Origin: Planctomycetota bacterium
GTDB lineage: Bacteria; Planctomycetota; Planctomycetia; Pirellulales; UBA1268
Assembly: GCA_003669605.1 (NCBI GenBank)
Contig: QWOP01000079.1
Coordinates: 1-63,799, forward strand
Direction: 5' to 3'
DNA: 63,799 nt
Positions 1 through 8,812 of this stretch are shown piece by piece. Every line of letters begins with the position of its first letter. Position 1 is the stretch's first letter. The translations under genes and the position numbers were made by a program. The notes beneath the pieces were generated by a model, which worked only from the letters and a program-made list of their open reading frames with translations, was not told where the DNA came from and made no database searches.

Positions 1-53
1 GCTTCGGGGACTTGGCTTCGGGGACTTCGCTGGCGCGGAAGCCGCCAACGACG

Positions 54-659
54 TCACCGCAGATCGACTGTCCAGTAGGCACTGTCGACAAAGTTTCTCC
101 AACTTTCGTACTTCGGATTCCCAAGTTTCACCGAAAGAAGAGGGCTGCGGCGTGGCTTGACCGGCTGGCGGATGAGGTGCATCGAGGCCTCGTGGGGAGT
201 CCGTCCACCTTTTCGCACATTGCAAGCCACGCAGGCGCAGACGATGTTCTCCCAACTGGTGATCCCGCCTCGGCTGCTCGGCACCACGTGATCAAGCGAC
301 AGTTCGCTGGTGGGAAACGTCCGCCCGCAGTACTGGCAGAGGTTGCCGTCGCGGGCAAAGACATTCCGACGGTTGAAGCGTAGCCCCCCCTGACGCGGAA
401 CCCGATCGCAGCCGGTGAGGCGGATCACCCGTGGGGCCTGGAGGTCGTATCCGACCCCCCGCACCCAATCTTGGTCGGGGGTGCGGAATGCGGATCGCAG
501 CGCCGACAGTTCACGCCACGAATCGAGGTCGTGGGCTGCGAATCGTCCCTCCTCGAGGTGCACGACCTCGGCCAATTGCCGGAAGAGGAGCGTCAGTGCC
601 CGGCGGACGTTGGTGACGTGCACAGCCACGAAAGAACGGTTGAGCACCAACACGCTCAT
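54..659 (-). CDS. HNH endonuclease
   Basis: A 201-residue HNH-family nuclease. The core shows a CQYC pair, then LSLDHVVPSSRGG with the catalytic DH, then a CVAC pair followed by NVRKGGRTP. This is the ββα-metal fold in which two CxxC pairs bind structural zinc and the His pair works with a divalent metal. The N-terminal ~100 residues (start MSVLVLNRSF) match the common stand-alone bacterial HNH proteins of unknown target. The reading frame extends upstream to 854, but I chose the ATG at 659 because the family motif VLVLN begins there and the upstream translation is low-complexity. It is divergent from the gene at 991. Such proteins are often housekeeping or DNA-repair related and need not be mobile. 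Confidence 0.82.
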   Translation of the reverse strand: MSVLVLNRSFVAVHVTNVRRALTLLFRQLAEVVHLEEGRFAAHDLDSWRELSALRSAFRTPDQDWVRGVGYDLQAPRVIRLTGCDRVPRQGGLRFNRRNVFARDGNLCQYCGRTFPTSELSLDHVVPSSRGGITSWENIVCACVACNVRKGGRTPHEASMHLIRQPVKPRRSPLLSVKLGNPKYESWRNFVDSAYWTVDLR

Positions 660-990
660 CGCCAACGATCCGGGGAGCGGTGCGATCATCGCACGCGGCA
701 CGGCAGTGGTCGCGAACCCTCCCATCGAACTCCTCACCGGGGCGACTGGAAGCGGGAGCCTGCAGACAGAAAAGCAGATTGGAGTGTAGTCGGCGGTGGA
801 GTGTTCCACCAAACAACTCCCCGAGAGGCTCCAGCGCTTCCTGCGAGAGGGCACTGCCGTTCACTTGCCTTCGCCGTCGATTGCGGGCAGACTCAAGCCG
901 TCCGCCGGCGGTGCCGTTTCCGGCTGGGTCGGCCCCAACGCGTCCCGCCATCCACCCCCGTCTGCTCCACCTGTCTAGGGAGAGATCGCG
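660..990. other. Divergent intergenic region
   Basis: A 331-bp gap between the divergent HNH gene and the zinc-motif protein. It should hold both promoters, but I see no clear -35/-10 pair, hairpin or repeat. A 60-codon GTG-start frame (796-978) has no convincing features. Confidence 0.4.
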
Positions 991-1305
991 ATGCTCCATT
1001 ACTCCTGCGATGTCTGTAAACGCCCGATCGACACCGACCACGATATCCGTCATGTGGTGAAGATTGAGGTCTTTCCGGCCGTCGATGATGCCACCGGGAT
1101 CGGGGGCGGCACGACGGAGGAGGCGGACCACCTCGAGGAGATGCACGATATTTTGGAACGCATCGGCGAATCAGACGATGAACTCCCCTTCGACGACGGC
1201 ACCCGTTCCATGCGCTTCGATCTGTGCGACTCCTGCCGGCAGCGATTTGTGAAGAATCCGCTCGGCGGAAAGCCCGGCAAGCATCTCGATTTCAGCAACA
1301 ACTGA
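991..1305 (+). CDS. Small zinc-motif hypothetical protein
   Basis: A 104-residue soluble protein of unknown function. It has two CxxC pairs, CDVC near residue 6 and CDSC near residue 80. They bracket an acidic middle segment (HLEEMHDILERIGESDDELPFDDG), so the protein probably binds one zinc through four cysteines in a split zinc ribbon. A GGGAGAG Shine-Dalgarno-like stretch lies 6 bases before the ATG. There is no signal peptide or membrane segment. It sits just upstream of the dehydrogenase gene, separated by 105 bases, and could be co-transcribed. I do not recognise a named family. Confidence 0.7.
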   Translation: MLHYSCDVCKRPIDTDHDIRHVVKIEVFPAVDDATGIGGGTTEEADHLEEMHDILERIGESDDELPFDDGTRSMRFDLCDSCRQRFVKNPLGGKPGKHLDFSNN

Positions 1306-1410
1306 TTTTTCATCGATCCCGGTTTCTATCGATCCTGGTTTGTGGTTCCGATTTCTTGCCCCCAACCCTCTCTCCCGATCCACTCCCTCCACAGGACCCT
1401 TCCGCCCGCC

Positions 1411-2481
1411 ATGGCCCAGCGCACCCTTTCGATCGCCGCGATCCCCGGAGACGGCACCGGCCCCGAAGTGACCGCCGAGGCCCTCAAGGTGCTCGCAGCA
1501 GTGGCCGCATCCGAGGGAATCTCCTACGACGTCGAAATGCTCGACTGGGGTGGCGACCGCTACCTGCGCACCGGCGAGATCGTTCCGGACGGGGGCCTCG
1601 ACCTGCTCCGCCGCAAGGATGCGATCTTTCTGGGGGCGATTGGGCACCCGGGAGTGGCTCCGGGCATTTTGGAGAAGGGACTGCTGCTTGAGTTGCGTTT
1701 CAAACTCGATCAGTACATCAACCTTCGCCCTGTAAAACTCCTCCCCGGCGTGGAGACGCCTCTGGCCGGTCGCGGCCCTGCCGACATCGACTTTGTCGTC
1801 GTCCGCGAGAACACCGAGGATCTTTACTGCGGGGTCGGGGGCTACCTGAAGAAGGGCACCGCCGACGAGGTGGCGATGCAGCAGGCCGTCTACACCCGCA
1901 AGGGCTGCGAACGCTGCATCCGCTGGGCGTTCGATTACACCCGAAAGCGAAATAGCCCCAAGAAGACTCTCACGCTCGTTGCCAAGACGAATGTCCTCAC
2001 CTACGGCCACGACCTGTGGTGGCGGACGTTCCAAGAGGTGGCCAAGGACTACCCCGACGTAAAGACCGACTACAACCACGTCGACGCCTGTTGCATGTGG
2101 ATGGTGAAGAATCCCGATGCCTACGATGTCATCGTCACGACCAACATGTTCGGCGACATCATCACTGACCTTGGCGGGATCATTCAGGGGGGCATGGGTG
2201 TGGCCGCCGGTGCCAATCTCAATCCCGACAAGGGGGGTGTGAGTATGTTCGAGCCGATGGGGGGCAGCGCCCCGAAATACACCGGCACCAACAAGATCAA
2301 CCCCATTGCCGCCATCAACGCCATGGCGATGCTGCTGGAGCACACGGGCCACTCAAAGGCCGCCGCGAGGATCGATGCGGCGGTGGCCCATGTCACCGGC
2401 ACCAAGATGGCGACGCAGGCCGCCGGTCGGATGGGACATGGCACGCGCGAGGTCGGGGACCTTGTCGTGGCTGCTCTCTGA
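1411..2481 (+). CDS. Isocitrate/isopropylmalate dehydrogenase-family enzyme
   Basis: A 356-residue NAD(P)-dependent decarboxylating dehydrogenase, of typical length for the LeuB/TtuC/Idh family. The N-terminus reads AAIPGDGTGPEV. The substrate region has LRFKLDQYINLRP and VRENTEDLYCG. The metal-binding Asp lies in TNMFGDIITDLGG and the nucleotide loop is EPMGGSAPKYTGTNKINPIA. The RENTED motif is closer to tartrate or isocitrate relatives than to classical LeuB (RELTGG), so the substrate is left open among 3-isopropylmalate, tartrate/malate and isocitrate. The start MAQRTLSIAAIPGDG is preferred over the GTG at 1342 because the Rossmann-like strand begins there. It is convergent with the Gfo/Idh gene. 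Confidence 0.85.
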   Translation: MAQRTLSIAAIPGDGTGPEVTAEALKVLAAVAASEGISYDVEMLDWGGDRYLRTGEIVPDGGLDLLRRKDAIFLGAIGHPGVAPGILEKGLLLELRFKLDQYINLRPVKLLPGVETPLAGRGPADIDFVVVRENTEDLYCGVGGYLKKGTADEVAMQQAVYTRKGCERCIRWAFDYTRKRNSPKKTLTLVAKTNVLTYGHDLWWRTFQEVAKDYPDVKTDYNHVDACCMWMVKNPDAYDVIVTTNMFGDIITDLGGIIQGGMGVAAGANLNPDKGGVSMFEPMGGSAPKYTGTNKINPIAAINAMAMLLEHTGHSKAAARIDAAVAHVTGTKMATQAAGRMGHGTREVGDLVVAAL

Positions 2482-2563
2482 AAAACGACGTTTGTCGGAG
2501 AGTCGCTGGCGGCTTTTTGAACCGATGATCGGTCCCCCGGTTGTGGTCGCAGTTGTTCGGGCT

Positions 2564-3577
2564 TCAGCCGTCGAGGCGAACGCGCCTTCCCTCGAGTTGA
2601 CTTGCGGCCGCGGCTTGGACCACCCGCATCGCCGTCAAAGCGTCGTCGAGGCCGCTCATGTGACGCACGAGACTCGTCACCTTGCGGTGGAACTGGACAA
2701 GCATCTGTTCCCCCACTGGGCGGTCGGAGTCGAGCGATTCCTGGTGCCTGCCGGCGGTGTCGAACCACACCAATCCTGCTGGCAGATCGATGAATGCGAT
2801 CCCGTTTTCGCAGGCGACCTGAAGCGCGGCGGGGGGGCGGAAGCCAACCGCCTCCTCCCAGCAGCCGGGCATGTAGTAGCCACAACTGATCTGGGCGATC
2901 GCGCCATTGCCAGGTGCAGCGCCGTGCGTGAAATCGAGACTCATCATCTGGTAATCGTCCGACTCGGCCCCCAACGTCTCTGCGTGCCGGACCGCGACCA
3001 CGCTCGTTGGATCGAGCCCCGCGACGTACCTGCACCAGTCAACGAGTTCCATCAGGTCGCGGGCTTCGCTCGAGCGGTCGCGGGGCACTGCGGGAACGCC
3101 ACCACCGGAAAGCGGTACGCGTCTGTGGCAGAAAAGCATCCGTGGGGCGCCGAGTTTGGTGGCGATCAGTTCCTTCAACCGCACCGTCGCGGGGGCGTAG
3201 CGCCTGGGCAACTCGGCCATAAATGCCACACCAGACTCCTCGACACGGCTCCGAAGGAGATCGGCCTCGCCGGCCAGGAAAGGCAGTGACACCCCGGAGT
3301 AGACAGCCTTGCCGTGATCGCAAGCCGCCAAGATCGGCGCCGTGCCATACCACTGGTCGGAGAGCAGGAGGATGGCGTCGATGTCGTCGCGGCCACACAG
3401 CGCCCGGAAGCCGTCCACCGCAACGGTGCCCAGCTCGCCGGCAGCCCGCTGCGCCAGATGGGCAACCTGCTCGCAGACGCCACGGACTTCGAAGCGATCT
3501 GCCAGAGCGCGGAGCGCGGGGAGATGCCGCTTCTCCCAATGCGGACCTAATCCAACGATTCCGACACGGAGTCTCAC
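2564..3577 (-). CDS. Gfo/Idh/MocA-family oxidoreductase
   Basis: A 337-residue NAD(P)-binding oxidoreductase. The GTG start gives VRLRVGIVGLGPHWEKRHLPAL, a Rossmann GxGxxG variant right at the N-terminus. The frame then continues with the family pattern DAILLLSDQWYG, GKAVYSGVSLPF and a C-terminal substrate domain. The catalytic EKP motif is not obvious (the equivalent region reads GKAVYSG), so activity may be diverged. The start codon overlaps the purD stop as GTGA, indicating translational coupling. The reading frame is open upstream to 4045 inside purD, but that part is only the purD shadow. The function is unknown; a sugar-related dehydrogenase would be the family default. Confidence 0.8.
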   Translation of the reverse strand: MRLRVGIVGLGPHWEKRHLPALRALADRFEVRGVCEQVAHLAQRAAGELGTVAVDGFRALCGRDDIDAILLLSDQWYGTAPILAACDHGKAVYSGVSLPFLAGEADLLRSRVEESGVAFMAELPRRYAPATVRLKELIATKLGAPRMLFCHRRVPLSGGGVPAVPRDRSSEARDLMELVDWCRYVAGLDPTSVVAVRHAETLGAESDDYQMMSLDFTHGAAPGNGAIAQISCGYYMPGCWEEAVGFRPPAALQVACENGIAFIDLPAGLVWFDTAGRHQESLDSDRPVGEQMLVQFHRKVTSLVRHMSGLDDALTAMRVVQAAAASQLEGRRVRLDG

Positions 3578-4932
3578 AATCGCGCCCCCGTCGGTCCTGC
3601 GGCGGGGTCGGCATCGGAAGCCGCCAGCATGCGAACGTGGTCGATCCCCTTGTCGGCGATGTCCTTGCGGCACCAAGCACCTGACCAGCGGATTTCGCGG
3701 ACCGCCGAATAGGCCCGTAGTTTGGCCCGTGCCAGCGTCTCCCCCACCGCAGTTACCGCCAGTGTCCGCCCCCCATCGTTGACCACCGACCGAGGCGACG
3801 GGCCGTCGGCGAATCGTGTGGCGGAATGGAACACCTCCACACCATCGATCGCCGCAGCGGCATCGAGGCCGCGGATCGGCCGCCCCTTGGCGACGCTGCC
3901 GGGGTATTCCTCCGATGCCATGACCACGGTCACGCTTGCCCCCGATTTCCAGCTTGGTGGCTGGATCGACTCGAGCCGGCGGTCCACCGACGCGTCGAGT
4001 ATCTCCAGCAGACTCGAATCGAGCAGCACCATGAGCGCCTCGCACTCCGGGTCACCAAAGCGGGCGTTGAACTCGAGCACCTTAGGGCCCTGCGGAGTGA
4101 GCATCAGCCCGGCAAACAACACCCCCTGAAACGGCACCTTGGCCCGGCGCATAGAGTGCACGGTGGGCACCAGGATTCGCGCCTCGATGTCAGCCATCAG
4201 TTCCGCATCAACAAACGGTGTTGGGCAGTAGGCCCCCATGCCCCCCGTGTTGGGCCCCTGGTCGCCATCGTAGGCCGCCTTGTGGTCCTGAAGCGCTGGC
4301 AGGGTGACGATCGTGCGGCCATCCGTGATCGCCATCACACTCACCTCCCGACCGTCGAGCCGCTCCTCGACGAGGATTCCCCGGGCCGCTGCGGCGAATT
4401 GCGGGTCCTCGGACAATGTCGCTATCGCCTCAAGCGCCGCGGCCCGGTCGGGGCAGACGAACACCCCCTTGCCGGCAGCCAGTCCGTCGGCCTTGACGAC
4501 CACAGGGACATCCTCGCGGGCCTCCAGAAAGTCGCGGGCCCGCTGCGGGGTGCGGAACTCACGAAACATCGCGGTGGGGACGTCGCCGCGGTGGAGGATC
4601 TGCTTGCAGAACAATTTGCTTCCCTCGATCTGCGCAGCCCGCGCCGTGGGGCCGAAAATCCGCCGGCCAGAAGCTTGGAAGGCATCGACGATTCCCGCCA
4701 CCAGCGGGGCCTCCGGCCCGACCACCGTGAGATCGATGTCACGATCCCGCGCAAGCGCTACCAGCCCCGGGATGTCGCAGGCCTGTATGGGAACGTTCTC
4801 GCCGACCTGCGCCGTCCCCGCGTTCCCGGGGGCGGAGATCACTTCGGCTCCGTCCCTGGCGAGTTTCCAGGCGAGGGCGTGCTCTCGACCGCCACTGCCA
4901 ACCACGAGGACGCGGCGGGATGCTGCTGACAA
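3574..4932 (-). CDS. purD: Phosphoribosylamine-glycine ligase
   Basis: GAR synthetase, an ATP-grasp enzyme of de novo purine synthesis joining phosphoribosylamine and glycine. Visible signatures are VLVVGSGGREHAL at the N-terminus, VVVKADGLAAGKGV in the ATP-grasp domain, the GPNTGGMGAYCP signature, and LEFNARFGDPECE with metal-binding residues. It has about 452 residues from the TTG at 4932, chosen because GGAG lies 11 bases upstream and family members start just before VLVVGSGG. An ATG at 5061 would add an Arg/Pro-rich leader. The stop overlaps the next gene start by 4 bases. It carries about 25 extra C-terminal residues compared with E. coli PurD. Confidence 0.93.
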   Translation of the reverse strand: MSAASRRVLVVGSGGREHALAWKLARDGAEVISAPGNAGTAQVGENVPIQACDIPGLVALARDRDIDLTVVGPEAPLVAGIVDAFQASGRRIFGPTARAAQIEGSKLFCKQILHRGDVPTAMFREFRTPQRARDFLEAREDVPVVVKADGLAAGKGVFVCPDRAAALEAIATLSEDPQFAAAARGILVEERLDGREVSVMAITDGRTIVTLPALQDHKAAYDGDQGPNTGGMGAYCPTPFVDAELMADIEARILVPTVHSMRRAKVPFQGVLFAGLMLTPQGPKVLEFNARFGDPECEALMVLLDSSLLEILDASVDRRLESIQPPSWKSGASVTVVMASEEYPGSVAKGRPIRGLDAAAAIDGVEVFHSATRFADGPSPRSVVNDGGRTLAVTAVGETLARAKLRAYSAVREIRWSGAWCRKDIADKGIDHVRMLAASDADPAAGPTGARL

Positions 4933-5202
4933 GGGGCGGGGTACTCCGGTGCGGGTGGATGCGGTGGGTGGCAGGGGCAGGAAGGAGCGAAGGAGGGCGG
5001 CCTGGCAAGCCCATCGTCCAGCCACAGGGGAGCAGAGTACCGCAACGGTCGCCCAAAGCACATCACCCGCAACGCCTCCCGATGTGCATCGTCAACTGTC
5101 CACAGAACCTCTCGCCGGCTCTCAGAACCGAAAGGGTTGCCGGTTGAATCGCTCGAATGTGCGGAAAGGGCAGGATTCGCAGGTGAGGCAACGCACTCGA
5201 CG

Positions 5203-5230
5203 TTGACACCCGGAGCCCAGCCGATACAGT
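5203..5230 (+). promoter_or_regulatory. Candidate promoter of respiratory cluster
   Basis: TTGACA at 5203-5208 and TACAGT at 5225-5230, spaced 16 bases. It points toward the Rieske gene and lies about 200 bases upstream of its start, leaving a long leader. It is the best sigma-70-like match before the cluster. Confidence 0.45.
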
Positions 5231-5238
5231 TGGCTAGA

Positions 5239-5264
5239 GAGTTCGTGAAAAAAATCACAAACTC
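5239..5264 (+). promoter_or_regulatory. A6-loop inverted repeat in leader
   Basis: GAGTTCGTGA and TCACAAACTC flank six A residues. The arms pair at 9 of 10 positions. Lying just downstream of the candidate promoter, it could be an operator or a leader hairpin. It has no T-run after it, so it is not an intrinsic terminator. Confidence 0.4.
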
Positions 5265-5429
5265 ATTCCTGGGCGTTGTTTGGCTGTTTCCCCCGCGGTG
5301 ACGGATGTCGCCGGAAGGGGGATTGTGGCTTTTGTTGGGCGATCGACGTGCTGAAGTCCCAGGGTTCACGCGTGTCGCTCAACAACGAATGCGCGAACGT
5401 TGGGACGGTCGCAGTCGCTGAGGCGATTC

Positions 5430-6551
5430 ATGGCTGAAAAGAAAAAGATGTCGGTGGCCGAAATCCTGGCTGCGGCGCGAGCCGCCAAGGCTGGTGGGGG
5501 GGCGATTCCAACAGACGCTCCGCCACCAAATGAGCCGGCAGCGTTGCCGCCTGCAGCACAGCCGGCTTCTGAAGCGGCCGAGCCACCAAAGCCTGCCAAA
5601 CCGGCGGCTCCCAAACCGTCAGCGCCCGGCGGCAGGCCGAGCGTTGCCGAGATCATGGCTCAGGCGAGGGCCAAGAAGGCGGCCGAGTCGGGCAATGAGG
5701 CTGTCGCTCCTGCGGCACAGCCGGTCGCGGAAGCCAAGCCCGCGGTCGCCAAGGCTGTCGCCTCAAAGCCAACTGCAGCCAAGCCAGCCGCCAAGACTCC
5801 GGCAGCCTCAGCGCAGCGTGACACGGCCAGCATTCTCGCTGCCGCCCGCAGCGGCACCAAACCCGGGCCGGTGAGCAAGGCCGACGCGCCGGTGAGGCCG
5901 AGCCTGCCAAAAGCTCCCGCGCTTACAAAAACAGCCGCACCGGCTGCTGCCAAGGTGGCTGGTGCTGCCGCCGACAAGAGTGCTCCTAGCCTGCCCCCCA
6001 AGCCCGTTCGAACGGCAGCCAAGAAAGGGACAGCCGACACAGAGGATCGCCGGGGTTTTCTGGAGATGACGCTGGGGTCGTTCATGGCGCTGGGCTTTAC
6101 GGCCTTGTCTATGACCGGTGGGCTCTGGACCCTTGGGCTGGCGAGATTCATGTTTCCAAACGTTCTCGCCGAGCCGCCGAGCCGCTTTAAAGTCGGTTTT
6201 CGGGAGGGATTTCCTGCCGGCAAGGTGGAAACCAAGTTCGTTGCTCAGTTCGGGGTGTGGGTCGTCAACAGCGATGTCGGGGGGCTGCAGCAGATCTACG
6301 CCCTCAAGACCGTCTGCACCCATCTCGGATGCACCCCCAACTGGCTCGAGGCGGAGCAGAAATTCAAGTGTCCGTGCCACGGCAGTGGTTTTTACAAGGA
6401 CGGCGTGAATTTCGAGGGCCCTGCTCCTCGGCCATTGGAGCGGTACTCGATCCGGCTGGCTGACGATGGCCAGTTGGAAGTCGACAAGAGTCGCACCTTC
6501 CACGAGGAACTCGGCCAATGGGCCGACCCCGATTCGTTCATCATGGTGTGA
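5430..6551 (+). CDS. Rieske iron-sulfur protein with long N-terminal extension
   Basis: A 373-residue Rieske subunit of a bc/b6f-type quinol oxidase. Residues 1-200 are an unusual Ala/Pro/Lys-rich extension with three related units (MSVAEILAAARAAK, PSVAEIMAQARAKK, DTASILAAARS). One membrane helix follows (around residues 215-245). The 2Fe-2S domain has CTHLGC (C296, H298, C301) and CPCHGSGF (C314, C316, H317). By homology C296/H298/C314/H317 ligate the cluster and C301-C316 form the disulfide. The ATG at 5430 follows GAGG and gives MAEKKKM. Canonical proteins are about 180-200 residues, so the extension roughly doubles the length. The cytochrome b genes follow immediately. Confidence 0.92.
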   Translation: MAEKKKMSVAEILAAARAAKAGGGAIPTDAPPPNEPAALPPAAQPASEAAEPPKPAKPAAPKPSAPGGRPSVAEIMAQARAKKAAESGNEAVAPAAQPVAEAKPAVAKAVASKPTAAKPAAKTPAASAQRDTASILAAARSGTKPGPVSKADAPVRPSLPKAPALTKTAAPAAAKVAGAAADKSAPSLPPKPVRTAAKKGTADTEDRRGFLEMTLGSFMALGFTALSMTGGLWTLGLARFMFPNVLAEPPSRFKVGFREGFPAGKVETKFVAQFGVWVVNSDVGGLQQIYALKTVCTHLGCTPNWLEAEQKFKCPCHGSGFYKDGVNFEGPAPRPLERYSIRLADDGQLEVDKSRTFHEELGQWADPDSFIMV

Positions 6552-6641
6552 GCATCTGCGACACGCACTGGTCAGTCAGCCCCCAAGACATTCCCGCCCC
6601 CGAAGCCCGCTCCGCTCCCTCAATCCCCCGGCGACCGTTCC

Positions 6642-7415
6642 ATGGCCCTCGGCGAAACGATCCGCAACTCCCAGATCTGGAAAAGCATCTTCCGGCATCC
6701 GATGCCGCTCGATCGGCGTAATCGGATCGTGGTCATGCTGACCAACTTCTTTCTTCACCTTCATCCGGTGTCGATCAAGAAGCAGGGCATTGCCCTCTCG
6801 TTCACATGGTGCATGGGTGGGGTAACCTTCTTCCTCTTTTTGGTGGAAACGGTTACCGGCGTGCTCTTGATGTTTTATTACCGCCCCACGCTGGAGTGGG
6901 CCTACAACGACATTCTCGCTCTCCGCGACGTCACCAGTTTGGGCATTCTCCGCGAACTCCATCGCTGGGGGGCGCACGCCATGGTGATCACCACCTGGCT
7001 GCACATGTACCGGGTGTTTCTGACCGGAAGTTACAAGCCGCCGCGGGAATTCAACTGGGTGATCGGCGTCATCCTCCTGCTGCTGACCCTCCTGCTGTCG
7101 TTCACCGGCTACCTGCTTCCGTGGGATCAATTGGCGATCTGGGCGATCACGGTGGGATCGAACATGGCGCGTGCCTCACCGATTCTTGGTTACGAGGGCC
7201 CTGGGCAGCAATTGCTCACCATCGGCGGCATCGACATGATCACCGATGGCTCTGACGCCCGCTTCGGCCTCCTCGGGGCCCGGTTTGTCGGGGAAGAGAC
7301 CCTCAATCGGTTCTATGTGCTCCACTGCATCGCGATCCCGTTAGCGGTCGCCTTGCTGCTGGCCATCCATTTCTGGCGCGTGCGAAAGGACGGCGGCATC
7401 AGCGGACCGCTGTAG
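6642..7415 (+). CDS. Cytochrome b6-like subunit (N-terminal half of cyt b)
   Basis: A 257-residue four-helix diheme cytochrome b, close in layout to cytochrome b6. Heme b ligands are H107/H121 and H228/H243; the second pair has the one-residue-longer spacing of the b6 type. C57, in [11 protein letters not shown], aligns with the cysteine that covalently holds heme ci in b6f and Bacillus Qcr[14 protein letters not shown] is the Qo-side helix and the protein ends in ISGPL like b6. It transfers electrons from quinol across the membrane, working with the Rieske protein (90 bases upstream) and the C-terminal half (11 bases downstream). Confidence 0.93.
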   Translation: MALGETIRNSQIWKSIFRHPMPLDRRNRIVVMLTNFFLHLHPVSIKKQGIALSFTWCMGGVTFFLFLVETVTGVLLMFYYRPTLEWAYNDILALRDVTSLGILRELHRWGAHAMVITTWLHMYRVFLTGSYKPPREFNWVIGVILLLLTLLLSFTGYLLPWDQLAIWAITVGSNMARASPILGYEGPGQQLLTIGGIDMITDGSDARFGLLGARFVGEETLNRFYVLHCIAIPLAVALLLAIHFWRVRKDGGISGPL

Positions 7416-7425
7416 TGCGACACCC

Positions 7426-8751
7426 ATGCATTCAAACGGACTTTTCCTCAAAGACGTCGCCGGGTTTCTCGGCGGCTATTACACCGCCTTGGCGGTGATG
7501 AACGCAGTTGCTGCGTACATCCTCTGGCGGCGGAAGCACCAGACCGGGTGGGCGATCGTCTGGACCGCCTTTGCCAGCGCCCTGATGGTCTTGGCGAGCC
7601 TTGCCATGTCGGGTTCGGCCGCTTGGGTTCCGGCACTGCCGCAGGCAGTCCGCAGCCTCGTCAACACGCTCTCCGGGCCGGTCAACTACACCGCCGGCAC
7701 AACGGCGTTGCTCTTGATCCTGTTTGTGTTTCGGAAGTTCTTTGTCCAACCGATGGTTGCTTGGACCGTCCTCAACGGTGCCTTGGTCCTGATGGGGCTG
7801 TCGATGGCGGACGAGAACTTTGCCTCGATCGTCATGAAGCCGGACAACGTCCCCATCGTGGGGTTGGTGTTCCTGCTGGCGTTCTTCACCTGGGTGGCGA
7901 CCAAACAGGCGGTTGTCAACGACGAGCGGATCGCCCAAGGCCTCCCACCGATGGAGAAGGTCAATGACGAAAAGGTTTTGGTGTGGCCCGATCTGGTCTA
8001 CACCGAATTAATCTGCATGGTGGGAGTTACCGCATTTCTTCTGGTGTGGGCGATCCTGCTCCAAGCACCGCTTGAGGAACCCGCCTCCAGCGTGAAGACC
8101 CCCAATCCCTCCAAGGCACCGTGGTACTTCCTCGGTCTCCAGGAGATGCTTGTTTACTTCGACCCCTGGTATGCCGGCGTTGCCCTACCGAGCATGGTGA
8201 TCTTCGGCCTGATGGCCCTCCCCTACCTCGACTTCAACAAAAAGGGGAATGGCTACTACTCGATCGCGGAGCGGAAATTCAGTTACCTGACCTTCCAGTT
8301 TGGGTTCCTTGAACTGTGGATCACGCTGATCATCCTCGGCACTTTTCTCCGCGGGCCGAACTGGAATTTCTTCGGTCCTTTTGAGTATTGGAGCCCCTAC
8401 AAAGTCGAGGTTCTCAATAACGTCGACTTGCCGCAGATGTTCTGGGTTAACCTCCTCAACCGCCCTCTGCCGCGGGTCGCAGCCGACGCGCCGTGGTATG
8501 CGCATGTGGGGACGATCCTCCTTCGCGAGTCTCCCGGCCTGCTGATCATGGCGGCCTACATGCTGCTTTTGCCCCCCTTGCTGGCGGTCACGGCATTTCG
8601 CAACTACTTCGCGAAAATGGGTTTCATCCGCTACATGGTGATGATCAATCTGATGCTGCTCATGCTCACCCTGCCGCTCAAGATGGTTCTCCGCTGGACC
8701 CTCAACCTGAAGTACCTGATCAGTATCCCGGAGTTCTCGCTCAACTTCTGA
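7426..8751 (+). CDS. Cytochrome b C-terminal-half subunit with extra helices
   Basis: A 441-residue membrane protein containing the subunit-IV-like C-terminal half of cytochrome b. The Qo motif is A231-P232-W233-Y234 (KAPWYFLGLQEML) instead of PEWY, so the usual glutamate is absent. Residues 1-200 add about five membrane helices not present in subunit IV (160 residues in b6f), and about 120 residues follow at the C-terminus with further helices. No heme ligand pair is evident in the N-terminal extension. It is likely the second half of the quinol oxidase core. KAPWYFLGLQE-type sequences are known from menaquinol-using complexes, which suggests menaquinol as substrate (inference). Confidence 0.88.
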   Translation: MHSNGLFLKDVAGFLGGYYTALAVMNAVAAYILWRRKHQTGWAIVWTAFASALMVLASLAMSGSAAWVPALPQAVRSLVNTLSGPVNYTAGTTALLLILFVFRKFFVQPMVAWTVLNGALVLMGLSMADENFASIVMKPDNVPIVGLVFLLAFFTWVATKQAVVNDERIAQGLPPMEKVNDEKVLVWPDLVYTELICMVGVTAFLLVWAILLQAPLEEPASSVKTPNPSKAPWYFLGLQEMLVYFDPWYAGVALPSMVIFGLMALPYLDFNKKGNGYYSIAERKFSYLTFQFGFLELWITLIILGTFLRGPNWNFFGPFEYWSPYKVEVLNNVDLPQMFWVNLLNRPLPRVAADAPWYAHVGTILLRESPGLLIMAAYMLLLPPLLAVTAFRNYFAKMGFIRYMVMINLMLLMLTLPLKMVLRWTLNLKYLISIPEFSLNF

Positions 8752-8812
8752 TGCCGCTCCACGGCTTGAGAACGTCGTTCCACGCGGGTCCCCAATCCCC
8801 CGAGCCCCTGCC

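Larger units (their letters stand above)
4933..5429. other. Divergent regulatory region
   Basis: A 497-bp gap between purD (minus) and the Rieske gene (plus). The purD-proximal half holds no convincing gene. The Rieske-proximal half carries a candidate sigma-70-like promoter and an A-loop inverted repeat, listed separately. A minus-strand frame (4839-5369) looks like a non-coding shadow. Confidence 0.5.

Noticed and set aside
1..28. Two tandem 14-bp units (GCTTCGGGGACTT) at the left edge
   Set aside because: Too short and cut by the window edge to call an array or CRISPR.
796..978. 60-codon GTG-start frame before the zinc-motif protein
   Set aside because: No ribosome site or recognisable sequence; Pro-rich end.
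4839..5369. 176-codon minus-strand frame upstream of purD
   Set aside because: Overlaps the purD N-terminus in another frame and covers the promoter region; no motif.
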